NCBI GenBank assembly: GCA_030540405.1
Contig: JAUNWH010000008.1
Span: 1 to 64,000 of the forward strand
Length of the DNA: 64,000 bases
From: Spirochaetales bacterium
Lineage (GTDB): Bacteria > Spirochaetota > Spirochaetia > Treponematales > Treponemataceae
Reading direction: 5' to 3'
Shown here: in pieces, positions 6,633-14,746 of the stretch
Layout of the letters: each line of letters starts with the position of its first letter
Numbering within the stretch: position 1 is the first letter of the stretch
Translations under genes and position numbers: made by a program
The notes under the pieces: generated by a model
What the model was told of the DNA's origin: nothing
Database searches by the model: none
What the model saw: the letters and a program-made list of their open reading frames with translations, nothing else

Positions 6633-8860
6633 AATCTATTTTAAAAAGATACTTTTTTAACTTTGCAATAAATCCGTTCACATACATTTTAGTTGCCGCA
6701 TTTGAAATTTTTGTAAGCCTTAGATTTTTTATCGGGCAACAATTTTTTCTTGGAGCAGGATCTACAGACTTGCACAATTTTTTTTCAGCATTTCCGCCGG
6801 CCTGCATTTTGCTTTTGCCTGGACTAGTTTCAGTTTCTTCAAATGTAAAAAAAGATTTTCCTTTAAAATCAGTTTTTGTATTTCTTCCTGAATTTCTTTC
6901 AGTTTTTTTTATTTGCTGCTTTGCAACATTTCTTTCTATCTTAGTTCCAGTATGCGTTTCTTTTTTTGGAGATATTGAATTTTCTCAAGCTTTTGTTGGC
7001 TTTACAGGAATTTTATTTTACTTTGCCGCAGCAGTTTCTTTTGTAATTTTTATTTTCAGCATAATAAAATCCACTGGAGTTTCTTTTGTAGTTTCCGCAT
7101 TTTTTCTTGCAATCATAAATTCAATTCACAATATTCCGCTTTATTTCAATCCTCCGGAATTTTTAAGCGCAATAATAAAATTCATTTCATTCGCCTGGAG
7201 GTTCGATTCTTTTTCAAAAGGAATTTTCAGCATTTCTGATTTTCTTTTCTTTGCTTCATGCGCTGCATTTTTTTATACGCTTGCATTTTTTATTCAGGAA
7301 GACAGAAAAGGAAATAAGTCCGTTTATTTAAAAAAAATAAAACGCGCATTTGTTTTTTCTTTTTTACTTTTTACAATTGCAAATGAAAGTTTGAATTTAA
7401 AAATTGATTTTACTTCATCAAAAAATTTCAGCGTAAGCAAATACAGCAAAAAAGTTTTAAGTCAAATTGAAGATCCTGTTTCAATTTCTTATTATTTAAG
7501 TCCAAAATTAAAAGGCCTTTATCCGCAGGTAAAAGATGTAACTGATTTTTTGCAAAGCTACGCAGGAGAATCAAAAAAAGTTTCAGTTGAAATTATAAAT
7601 CCAGCAAAAGAAGATATTTCACAAAAACTTTCAGGAGCAGGAATAAGAGGCTATCCGCTTAGAACTTCTTCCGCAGATTCTGCAAGCATCACAAATGTTT
7701 ATTCTGCTATAAAAATTGACTATCTTGGCAAAAGCGAAACAATTCCGTTTGTGCTGAATATATCAAGGCTTGAATTTGATTTGACTAGAAAAATAAAATC
7801 TCTTATTGAAGAAAAAGAAAATCCGGTTCAAGTTGTCTGCGCTTCATCTTTTGCAAACGGCTACAGACTTGCATTTCAATATCTTGAGGCGGAAGGATTT
7901 TCAGTTATCCAGACATCGCTTCCTTCTGAAAAAAATTCAGGCGCTGATATTTCGTTTGATGAGCTTCCTAACATTCCGCTGATTATTTTCGGAAGCGACA
8001 ACTTCACAAAAGCTGATTGCAAAATTCTTGAAAAATTTATTCTCAATGGCGGAAAAGTTTTTATTGCAAGCCAGCCTTATTCCATAGATTTTGAAGACAA
8101 CTGGTCTGTAAAGCAAAATGAATCAAATCAGCTTTTTGAGCGGCTCATGTTTACTTTTGGAATTTATTTTAAACAGACATTGACTTGCGATATTTCAAAT
8201 TTAAGAATTACAATGACAAGCAATTCCGATGTCAACGGAAATGAAAAAGCCGCGCAGACAGAATACATAAATTATCCGCTTTGGATTTCCCTAAGAACGC
8301 AAGAAAATGCGCTTTCAGGACTTTCACTTTTTTGGCCTTGCACATTTGACATTGACAATGAAGTTGCAGAAATTGAAAAGCTAAAAACACTTCCGCTTCT
8401 TTTTACAAGCAATCGTTCATGGCAAATTCCAAGAACAGAAAATTTTATAACAAATCCTTTTGCAGTTCCAAAGTCAGCTGAATCAGAGGAAGAATATTCT
8501 ACTTTTGCAGTCTGTGCTTCATCTACAAAAGAAAATGAAAAATCTCCGTCACTCATACTTTTTGCAGATCAATACGCTTTTTCAGACTCGCTGCTTTCGT
8601 ATAATTCAAATTCAATTTTTGATGTTGATTCAAGAAGCCTTGATTTTTTGTGCAACGGAATTTTTATGCTGAAAGGTGAATATGAGCTTTTAAACTTAAA
8701 AAATAAAACCACATTCAACGCAACACTTTATAAAATCAGCAATGAAAATACCAGAAACGCCGCAATAAAAACACTTTTTACAACGTGCGTGGTTCCAATA
8801 TTTATAAACCTAACAATAGGTTTTATTTTCTTTTCAAAGAGAAGGAGGTTCAACAAATGA
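6629..8860 (+). CDS. Fused ABC-2 permease and GldG-like auxiliary protein
   Basis: The 743-residue protein has a hydrophobic N-terminal half, residues about 1-230, with about six membrane segments (ABC-2 permease, GldF-like). A further membrane segment and a large soluble GldG-like domain (ABC_transp_aux type) cover about 270-715, and a last membrane helix lies near the C-terminus. In GldF/GldG systems these two parts are separate proteins; here they are fused. The ATG at 6629 overlaps the ATPase stop (ATGA). The DUF4340 gene follows with another 4-bp overlap. Domain assignments rest on hydropathy and general resemblance. Confidence 0.78.
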   Translation: MKSILKRYFFNFAINPFTYILVAAFEIFVSLRFFIGQQFFLGAGSTDLHNFFSAFPPACILLLPGLVSVSSNVKKDFPLKSVFVFLPEFLSVFFICCFATFLSILVPVCVSFFGDIEFSQAFVGFTGILFYFAAAVSFVIFIFSIIKSTGVSFVVSAFFLAIINSIHNIPLYFNPPEFLSAIIKFISFAWRFDSFSKGIFSISDFLFFASCAAFFYTLAFFIQEDRKGNKSVYLKKIKRAFVFSFLLFTIANESLNLKIDFTSSKNFSVSKYSKKVLSQIEDPVSISYYLSPKLKGLYPQVKDVTDFLQSYAGESKKVSVEIINPAKEDISQKLSGAGIRGYPLRTSSADSASITNVYSAIKIDYLGKSETIPFVLNISRLEFDLTRKIKSLIEEKENPVQVVCASSFANGYRLAFQYLEAEGFSVIQTSLPSEKNSGADISFDELPNIPLIIFGSDNFTKADCKILEKFILNGGKVFIASQPYSIDFEDNWSVKQNESNQLFERLMFTFGIYFKQTLTCDISNLRITMTSNSDVNGNEKAAQTEYINYPLWISLRTQENALSGLSLFWPCTFDIDNEVAEIEKLKTLPLLFTSNRSWQIPRTENFITNPFAVPKSAESEEEYSTFAVCASSTKENEKSPSLILFADQYAFSDSLLSYNSNSIFDVDSRSLDFLCNGIFMLKGEYELLNLKNKTTFNATLYKISNENTRNAAIKTLFTTCVVPIFINLTIGFIFFSKRRRFNK

Positions 8861-9702
8861 AGCGCATTTCATCAAAAAAAGCTCTTCTTATATTTTACGG
8901 ATTTGACATAATTCTCGTTCTAGTTCTTCTGCTGATTTTTCTTCCGCTGTCAAGAAAAAATATTCCAGAAACTTCAAAAATGAAATTCATTGGCAATGCC
9001 AAAGAAATTTCTTCCGTTGAAATTTACAATGCAAAAGAAAGAAAAAAAATTATAATATCCCAAAAAGACAATATATGGCTTGGAACAGATGACGATTCAA
9101 ACATGACGCTAAACTGGCCAGGCGACATTCAGACAATAAAAAATTTTTTGGCGGAAGCAGAAAAAGAAAACACTTTATACAAAAAAGCTGAAAAAGTTTC
9201 GTCCTGGGCAAGCCTTGGTGTAGATGAAAAAAATTCATGCCGCATAACTTTTTTTAAAGGAACTGAAAAAGTTTCAGAATTTTTCTTTGGAATAGAAGAT
9301 CCAATTTCTGAAAGAATTTCATTTAGGACTTCAAAAGAGCAAACAGTCTGGGAAACAAAAACTTCTGTTTCAAATTTTCTTTTTAAAGACGCTTCATTTT
9401 GGGCAGATCCGTACATCGAGCCTTTATGCGTAACCGATGAAAACGAAACTTCCGCAAAACTAAGAAGAGGGCAGCTTATTTATCTTTCGCCGTCAGAAAA
9501 TATCAAGCCGGAAAAAGTTGTTTCAAAAATATTCAGCAACACAAACAAAGCCATCTATTCAATTTACAAAAAAGATGATTCGTACATTGTCATACCTTCA
9601 TTTTCTTCGCTAGAAAAAAACGCAGACGCAATAAAGTCAATAAACTACAGATATTCAATAAGCCAATGGACTTATGAAAAATTCCTAGAGGCAAGCAAAT
9701 GA
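8857..9702 (+). CDS. DUF4340 domain membrane-anchored protein
   Basis: This 281-residue protein has one N-terminal membrane helix (residues about 9-28, LLIFYGFDIILVLVLLLIF) and a soluble remainder resembling DUF4340, a domain often encoded next to GldG-like genes. A strong AAGGAGG (8842-8848) sits 8 bp before the ATG at 8857, which overlaps the previous stop. It is probably a periplasmic-facing partner of the ABC exporter. The function is unknown. Confidence 0.75.
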   Translation: MKRISSKKALLIFYGFDIILVLVLLLIFLPLSRKNIPETSKMKFIGNAKEISSVEIYNAKERKKIIISQKDNIWLGTDDDSNMTLNWPGDIQTIKNFLAEAEKENTLYKKAEKVSSWASLGVDEKNSCRITFFKGTEKVSEFFFGIEDPISERISFRTSKEQTVWETKTSVSNFLFKDASFWADPYIEPLCVTDENETSAKLRRGQLIYLSPSENIKPEKVVSKIFSNTNKAIYSIYKKDDSYIVIPSFSSLEKNADAIKSINYRYSISQWTYEKFLEASK

Positions 9703-11132
9703 ATGAAAAAAAATCTGCTATCGGTGTCTTTGAATATTTTGCAGAAGAATATTTGAACTTTGAAAAAACTCCAAAAAAAAATATTTTTTGGCTCGACACG
9801 ATGGAATTTCTTTGCAAACGGCTTTTGAATCCACAAGACTGCTGTCCAAGCTTTCACGTCGCAGGAAGCAAAGGCAAAGGCTCAATTTCTAAAATGATTG
9901 CTTGTATTTTGGAGGAAGCCGGATATTGCACAGGCTTGTATTCGTCTCCGCATATTTTGAATTTCAATGAGAGGATAGGTACAGTTTCAGGTCCCTTTCC
10001 TGAAGAAGTTTACGAGAAATCTGTAAAGCAGCTTATAGACAGCATAAATTCCATTAAGACAGAAGATCTTCCTGGAAAAAGATCTGTTACTTGGTTTGAG
10101 CTTGCAACATTGCTTGGAATGCTGTGCTTTAAAAATGCCGGAACAAAATATGCAGTCTATGAAGTCGGAATCGGAGGAAGGCTTGATGCAACAAATGTTA
10201 TAACTCCAGTTTGCAGCTGCATAAGCCAGATAGAGCTTGAACATACAGAATATCTTGGAAACACAGAAGAACTCATCGCTGCAGAAAAAGGGGGAATTAT
10301 AAAGCAAGGAATTCCTGTAATTGTTTCTGGACAAAAAGACTCAGTAAAAAATATTTTCAGAAAAATTGCAAAAGAAAAAAATTCCCCAATACTTTTTACT
10401 GATGAATGCTGTAAAATATCTGAAGTTGTATATAAAAATACACAGCAAACCTCAACAATCTCTAATATTGTGCATTTTTTTAGACAAAATTCAGTAAAAA
10501 TGTGCTTTTCTTTGGATTCTGAAAAGTTTTCAAGACCTTTAAATGTTTCTCTTTCGTTGCTAGGAGAATTTCAGGCTAGAAATGCGTCTGTGGCATCCCT
10601 TGCTGTAAAAACGGTGTTTCCAAACCTTGATGAAACTATAATCGAAAAAGGTCTCGAAAAAACTGTTCTTCCCGGAAGATTTGAACCAGTTGATTTGTCA
10701 ACTTCGCAGTTCAAGGATATTTCAAATCTAATATTAGACGGAGCCCACACAGTAAAAAGTATTGGCTTTACAATGGATACATTCTGCAACCTTTTTTCAA
10801 ATGCAAAAAACGATTCGTACCTTCTTTTTGCTTGTGCTGCAGATAAAAATGCAGAAGAAATAGCAGAATTATTCAAAGGAAAATTCAGCCACATAATTTT
10901 AACAGTGCCAGGAGGAACAAAAGAATCAGACTTTCCGCGGCTAAAGGCAGCTTTTGAAAAATCCGGCATAGAATACACTGCGATTCCCGATTATTTAAAA
11001 GCTATTCCATACATACTTTCCAAGGCTGCAGAAGAAAAGGCGACTGTTTTAGTTACAGGCTCGTTCTATCTAGTTGCGGAAGTAAAAAAGTATCTTTTAG
11101 CGCAGAAAACAATTATTCAGTTTTCTCACTGA
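9699..11132 (+). CDS. folC: Folylpolyglutamate / dihydrofolate synthase
   Basis: FolC adds glutamate to dihydropteroate and to folates. The 477-residue Mur-ligase family protein has the ATP loop GSKGKGS (56-62), the folate-loop region SSPHILNFNERI and YEVGIGGRLDATN, and the C-terminal block LDGAHT. It overlaps the DUF4340 gene by 4 bp (ATGA), so it is the last gene of the rnz-ABC operon, and it converges on alr with a 7-bp overlap at the 3' ends. Nothing functionally links it to the ABC genes. Confidence 0.92.
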   Translation: MNEKKSAIGVFEYFAEEYLNFEKTPKKNIFWLDTMEFLCKRLLNPQDCCPSFHVAGSKGKGSISKMIACILEEAGYCTGLYSSPHILNFNERIGTVSGPFPEEVYEKSVKQLIDSINSIKTEDLPGKRSVTWFELATLLGMLCFKNAGTKYAVYEVGIGGRLDATNVITPVCSCISQIELEHTEYLGNTEELIAAEKGGIIKQGIPVIVSGQKDSVKNIFRKIAKEKNSPILFTDECCKISEVVYKNTQQTSTISNIVHFFRQNSVKMCFSLDSEKFSRPLNVSLSLLGEFQARNASVASLAVKTVFPNLDETIIEKGLEKTVLPGRFEPVDLSTSQFKDISNLILDGAHTVKSIGFTMDTFCNLFSNAKNDSYLLFACAADKNAEEIAELFKGKFSHIILTVPGGTKESDFPRLKAAFEKSGIEYTAIPDYLKAIPYILSKAAEEKATVLVTGSFYLVAEVKKYLLAQKTIIQFSH

Positions 11133-12277
11133 ACAAAAATACGCGGCACACGCTTTGAGATTCCGCAGGTTATTTCGTATGAAATTGTACCTGTAAGCTG
11201 CGCAATATCGTCGGCAGTCTGAAAGGCTCCGTCAGAACTGTCCCCAAACAAAACGGCTTTACTCCATCGCTTTACAGTACAATCTGCACCCAAATCTATC
11301 ATGAACTGATCCATGCAAATGCGGCCGCAAATAGGATAATTTTTTCCATCTACTGCAACTCTTACGCCGTATTCAGAAAAACGCCTGAACCATCCGTCCG
11401 CATAGCCAATTGGAACAACGCCAACATTGGTATCAGATTTGGCTTCCCATCTGCATCCATAGCCTGCAAACTTTCCTTTTTCAAACTTACGGATTGAAGA
11501 AACGCAGCTTTCCAAAGTCATAACAGGCTTTAGCTCTACATTTTTTCCTTTTGAAGCTAAATATTCTTTTGAAACTTCATCAGCGTAATAACCATAAACA
11601 ATAATTCCAGGACGAACCATATCAAGGTGCATTTCCGGGGAATCAAGAGTTGTTGCAGAATTAGCGCAGTGGCAGATCCCGGGATTAATTCCAACTGATT
11701 TTATGTTTCTAATTGCCTCAAGAAAATTTTCAAACTGAAGCTTTGTATACAATTTTCCATTTTCTGAAACACAATCGCTAAGCGCAAAATGCGTCGCAGT
11801 TCCGCCCAAGACAAGATTTCCGCAGCTTTTTATTTTGAGAGCAATTTTTCCAGCCTCAGAAGGAAGGCATCCGATTCTGCCCATCCCTGTATCAACTGCA
11901 AGATGAACTTCAAAATTTTTTATTCCAAGTTTTTTACAAGTGGAAGAAAAAAGCTCTATATATTCCTCATCAAAAACAAAAGGCGTAATTCCAGCGGAAA
12001 CAACTTCTTCAACTTCATCAGGAGAGCAAATGCTTAGCATAAGAATAGGAGAAGCAATGCCAGCATTTCTAAGCTCAAGACCTTCTTCACAAGTCGCAAC
12101 AGAAAGATAATCCGCGCCAGCTTCAAGAGCAGCCTTTGCGCAAGGAACAGCTCCATGTCCGTAGGCATCGGCTTTTACAGCAACGCACATTTTTGTTTCA
12201 GGCTTTAAGCATTTTTTTATTTCTATAATATTGTTTTTTAAATTATCCAAATGAATCAAAGCTCTTGTGGCACGCAT
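11126..12277 (-). CDS. alr: Alanine racemase
   Basis: Alr is the PLP enzyme that makes D-alanine for peptidoglycan. The 383-residue protein has the PLP-lysine motif AVKADAYGHG (K35), the HLAVDTGMGRIG region, and the second catalytic tyrosine in VPIGYADG. ATG at 12277 is chosen over an in-frame TTG at 12283 because the -10 box (12286-12291) is so close that the TTG would lie at or upstream of the transcript start. It is monocistronic and convergent with folC. Confidence 0.93.
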   Translation of the reverse strand: MRATRALIHLDNLKNNIIEIKKCLKPETKMCVAVKADAYGHGAVPCAKAALEAGADYLSVATCEEGLELRNAGIASPILMLSICSPDEVEEVVSAGITPFVFDEEYIELFSSTCKKLGIKNFEVHLAVDTGMGRIGCLPSEAGKIALKIKSCGNLVLGGTATHFALSDCVSENGKLYTKLQFENFLEAIRNIKSVGINPGICHCANSATTLDSPEMHLDMVRPGIIVYGYYADEVSKEYLASKGKNVELKPVMTLESCVSSIRKFEKGKFAGYGCRWEAKSDTNVGVVPIGYADGWFRRFSEYGVRVAVDGKNYPICGRICMDQFMIDLGADCTVKRWSKAVLFGDSSDGAFQTADDIAQLTGTISYEITCGISKRVPRIFVQ

Positions 12278-12285
12278 AATCAAAA

Positions 12286-12313
12286 AGTCTAGTCAAATCA
12301 CAAATTTTGTCAA
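12286..12313 (-). promoter_or_regulatory. Promoter of alr with near-absent leader
   Basis: Perfect TTGACA (12308-12313) and TAGACT (12286-12291) have a 16-bp spacer. The ATG at 12277 is 8 nt beyond the -10 box and no Shine-Dalgarno sequence is present, so the mRNA should be leaderless or nearly so. Confidence 0.65.
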
Positions 12314-12388
12314 GAGAAAGGGCGATTGCACCAACTAAAAATATTTCTTTCTATAGAATATAAGCGAAAAAAATGCTAACTTAGTTTC

Positions 12389-13108
12389 ATGGTAGTTTTT
12401 TTCGATTTGGACAGAACGTTAATGGATTTTGAATCTGCGGAAAATCTTGGAATAAAAGCAGTCTTTGAAAAATATAAAAATGAAATCCACATGGATTTTG
12501 ATGAATTTTGCATTCAATGGAAAAAATGGGCGCAGCATTTCTTTGACAAATATTCAGCAGGAGAGTTAACTTTTGACGAGCAGCGGAAAGGAAGAATTGC
12601 AAAAGTATTCGAGCTTAACGGAAACCCAATAAAGTCAAAAGAGGAGCTTGATTCAAGGTTCAGCCTTTACTGGTCAACTTATGAAAAGGAATACAATCTT
12701 TTTTCCGACGCACTTCCAGCATTAAAAAAACTTTCAGATTTAAATATTCAAACGGGAATTATAACAAACGGAGATTCTGAAAATCAGCGGTCAAAACTAA
12801 AAAAAGCCGGCGTAACAGATTTTTTCAGCCCAATAATTATTTCCTCGGAAGTCGGAATCAGCAAGCCGGACTTAAGAATTTTTCAGAAAGCAATGGAGCT
12901 TGCAAATTCATCAGAAAGCGAAACTTGGTACATCGGGGACAGTCAGGAGCATGACATAGTTCCAGCCAGAAAACTTGGAATAAACACGTTGTACCTTAAC
13001 AGAAAGCGGCAAGGCGAATTGAAAATCGAGCAGGAAAATCCACTCTATGCAGAAGTAAAAGGTTTTTATGAAATGATTGAAATAATAGAAAATGCATTAA
13101 AAGACTGA
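12389..13108 (+). CDS. HAD-superfamily hydrolase (YjjG-like)
   Basis: This 239-residue haloacid-dehalogenase phosphatase has motif I FFDLDRT (D6, D8), motif II IITNGD, and motif IV YIGDSQEHDI. It resembles the YjjG/YfnB group, which dephosphorylates nucleoside monophosphates; the exact substrate is uncertain. No Shine-Dalgarno sequence precedes the ATG. A weak promoter-like pair (TAGAAT 12354-12359, TAACTT 12377-12382, 17-bp spacer) would place the transcript start on the ATG. It converges on tRNA-Leu, with only 4 bp between the ends. Confidence 0.85.
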   Translation: MVVFFDLDRTLMDFESAENLGIKAVFEKYKNEIHMDFDEFCIQWKKWAQHFFDKYSAGELTFDEQRKGRIAKVFELNGNPIKSKEELDSRFSLYWSTYEKEYNLFSDALPALKKLSDLNIQTGIITNGDSENQRSKLKKAGVTDFFSPIIISSEVGISKPDLRIFQKAMELANSSESETWYIGDSQEHDIVPARKLGINTLYLNRKRQGELKIEQENPLYAEVKGFYEMIEIIENALKD

Positions 13109-13112
13109 AAAA

Positions 13113-13196
13113 TGCCCAGAACGAGACTTGAACTCGTACATCCTTGCGGACTCTAGTACCTGAAACTAGCGTGTCTACCAATTCCACCACCTGGGC
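13113..13196 (-). tRNA. tRNA-Leu (anticodon CAG)
   Basis: An 84-nt minus-strand tRNA with long variable arm. The acceptor GCCCAGG pairs with TCTGGGC, the anticodon stem CTAGT/ACTAG closes loop TTCAGGT giving CAG, and the T arm contains GTTCAAG. The discriminator is A; CCA is not encoded. Confidence 0.95.
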
Positions 13197-13207
13197 AAGA
13201 TTTGAAT

Positions 13208-13236
13208 AGTATATTTAAATATCTGTTTTTTGTCAA
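13208..13236 (-). promoter_or_regulatory. Promoter of tRNA-Leu
   Basis: On the minus strand TTGACA (13231-13236) and TATACT (13208-13213) are 17 bp apart, ending 11 bp before the tRNA. Confidence 0.85.
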
Positions 13237-13273
13237 ATATATTTAGCTGAATTCGGCAAAAGAAAACAAAATT

Positions 13274-13663
13274 TCAGCTTTTGCATCTCATAAACAAAGC
13301 CGCAAAAATTACAATTAAAGCGACAATGCTTGCAACAAAAAGCCATGCTGGAACATCATCTGAAAAAATTGATTCTTTACGGAAGCCAAATGCCTTTTTT
13401 ATTTTTTTCCGTGAATTTCTTGAAAGCTGTTTTTTTTCTGAAGCCTTGCCACTCTCAGAAGTTCCATAGAGTTCTTCCTGACTTACGGCATAATGACAGG
13501 CAGGACAGCCCTTTAAAAAATTTCTTACAGTTCCTATATGGCCGCAGTTCGGACATCTTACCGCCGCAAAAAAACGTCCGCATTTTGGACAGAATTTTGC
13601 ATTCGGAGCGACTTCTGAACCGCAGCCTTCACAGAAATACTTGGCTCGTTTTTCTTCAGCCAT
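13274..13663 (-). CDS. Zinc-ribbon membrane protein
   Basis: The 129-residue protein has two zinc-ribbon cysteine sets: C11/C14 with C25/C28, and C37/C40 with C53/C56. A basic linker (about 80-97) and one C-terminal membrane helix (about 106-123, WLFVASIVALIVIFAALF) follow. The ribbons should face the cytoplasm as a tail-anchored protein. It follows the exported protein at 14640 with a 1-base junction and is surely in the same transcript. No specific function is recognised. Confidence 0.8.
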   Translation of the reverse strand: MAEEKRAKYFCEGCGSEVAPNAKFCPKCGRFFAAVRCPNCGHIGTVRNFLKGCPACHYAVSQEELYGTSESGKASEKKQLSRNSRKKIKKAFGFRKESIFSDDVPAWLFVASIVALIVIFAALFMRCKS

Positions 13664-14640
13664 TATTCAGTTCCCAAATTGTCTACTGTATAGTCGTAAA
13701 TCTGCCAAATTCCATCACGCTGGCGAACATAATAAGTGTAACGTTTGCGTTCCATGAAATTGTCATTTTTAAACCACTCAATCACTTTTACAGTGCCTTC
13801 AGTCTGAGAATATGAAGTTGTTTCAATTTTGAATTTAGACGGAATCGCCACAATGTCATAGTCAATTCTCTGGAGCATCAAGTCAGCTTTAAACGAACGA
13901 AGCATATCGGCGCGCTCATCTGCGCTCACAAGATTGTATTTTCTTCCGCGGGAAGGATCACGCTTGAGCATTTCCTCCAAATCCATATAAAGGAAGAACT
14001 GATCCCAAAGACTTTTTTGGCGCGCAACAATTGTCTGCTCAACAACACGGTCAGGACTTATGTCTTCCGGATGAAGAACAACCGCGCTGTTTGTCTCAAC
14101 TGGAAGGGCTGATGACGAAGCTGCGGACGGGCTAGGGCGGACTTCAAGGCTAAGGCGGTTTGAATTCAAGCTGACATTTTTGTTTCTATAAAGTTCCGGA
14201 TAAAATCTAAGCTCAACGTAATAAATAGAAGGATCTTTTATTTCAAGGTAGTCTTTTAAATTTTCGCGGAAAGAATATTCTTCGCCCGGCTCAAGGGAAA
14301 TTTCGCGGAAGTATACAGTCTGATTTGTTGTACGTTTTCTTATCAAACCTTGAGTTGAAGGAAGCTGTGTCTTTTTCACATTGAAAGCAATAAAATCCAC
14401 AGAAAACATTTTGTCATCAGCAATTTTAAATCTCAAAGTGGATGAGCCTTTATTTGAAACCGTTATATAAACATAGACAGGATTATTTTCCGAGTCTCCC
14501 GGATAATAAACAGTTCTATCATAAAACTTTATTGAAACTTCCGCATTGTCAAGTTTCTGTTCTGATTTTTCTGGAACCTGCGCATAGGCAAAAAAACAGG
14601 AAATTGATATAACCGTAAGCAAAAAGCGTTTAATGTTCAC
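13663..14640 (-). CDS. Exported conserved protein, GTG start
   Basis: The 325-residue protein has a signal peptide (cleavage probably after FFAYA, near residue 20). A beta-rich immunoglobulin-like section (about 30-165, with VYVYITVSNKGSSTLRF) is followed by an Ala/Ser/Pro linker and a C-terminal domain ending in a TYYVRQRDGIWQIYDY block that resembles NTF2-like or accessory lipoprotein domains. GTG at 14640 is supported by GGGAG 7 bp upstream. It is divergent from mfd and joined to the zinc-ribbon gene. The function is unknown. Confidence 0.75.
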   Translation of the reverse strand: MNIKRFLLTVISISCFFAYAQVPEKSEQKLDNAEVSIKFYDRTVYYPGDSENNPVYVYITVSNKGSSTLRFKIADDKMFSVDFIAFNVKKTQLPSTQGLIRKRTTNQTVYFREISLEPGEEYSFRENLKDYLEIKDPSIYYVELRFYPELYRNKNVSLNSNRLSLEVRPSPSAASSSALPVETNSAVVLHPEDISPDRVVEQTIVARQKSLWDQFFLYMDLEEMLKRDPSRGRKYNLVSADERADMLRSFKADLMLQRIDYDIVAIPSKFKIETTSYSQTEGTVKVIEWFKNDNFMERKRYTYYVRQRDGIWQIYDYTVDNLGTE

Positions 14641-14684
14641 AAAAATACTCCCGAGGAAGACCTCTTTTTTTGATTTACAGGGCT

Positions 14685-14712
14685 TTGCAATTCCCTTAAA
14701 TAAAGCTAAAAT
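14685..14712 (+). promoter_or_regulatory. Candidate promoter of mfd
   Basis: TTGCAA (14685-14690) and TAAAAT (14707-14712) have a 16-bp spacer. A TATACT at 14729-14734, 12 nt before the ATG, is an alternative -10 box but lacks a good -35. Confidence 0.35.
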
Positions 14713-14746
14713 AAGCAGATTATTCTTATATACTTATCGGACAATT

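Noticed and set aside
12996-13190. Short open frame on the minus strand over tRNA-Leu
   Set aside because: It is simply the translation of the tRNA and the end of the HAD gene in another frame.
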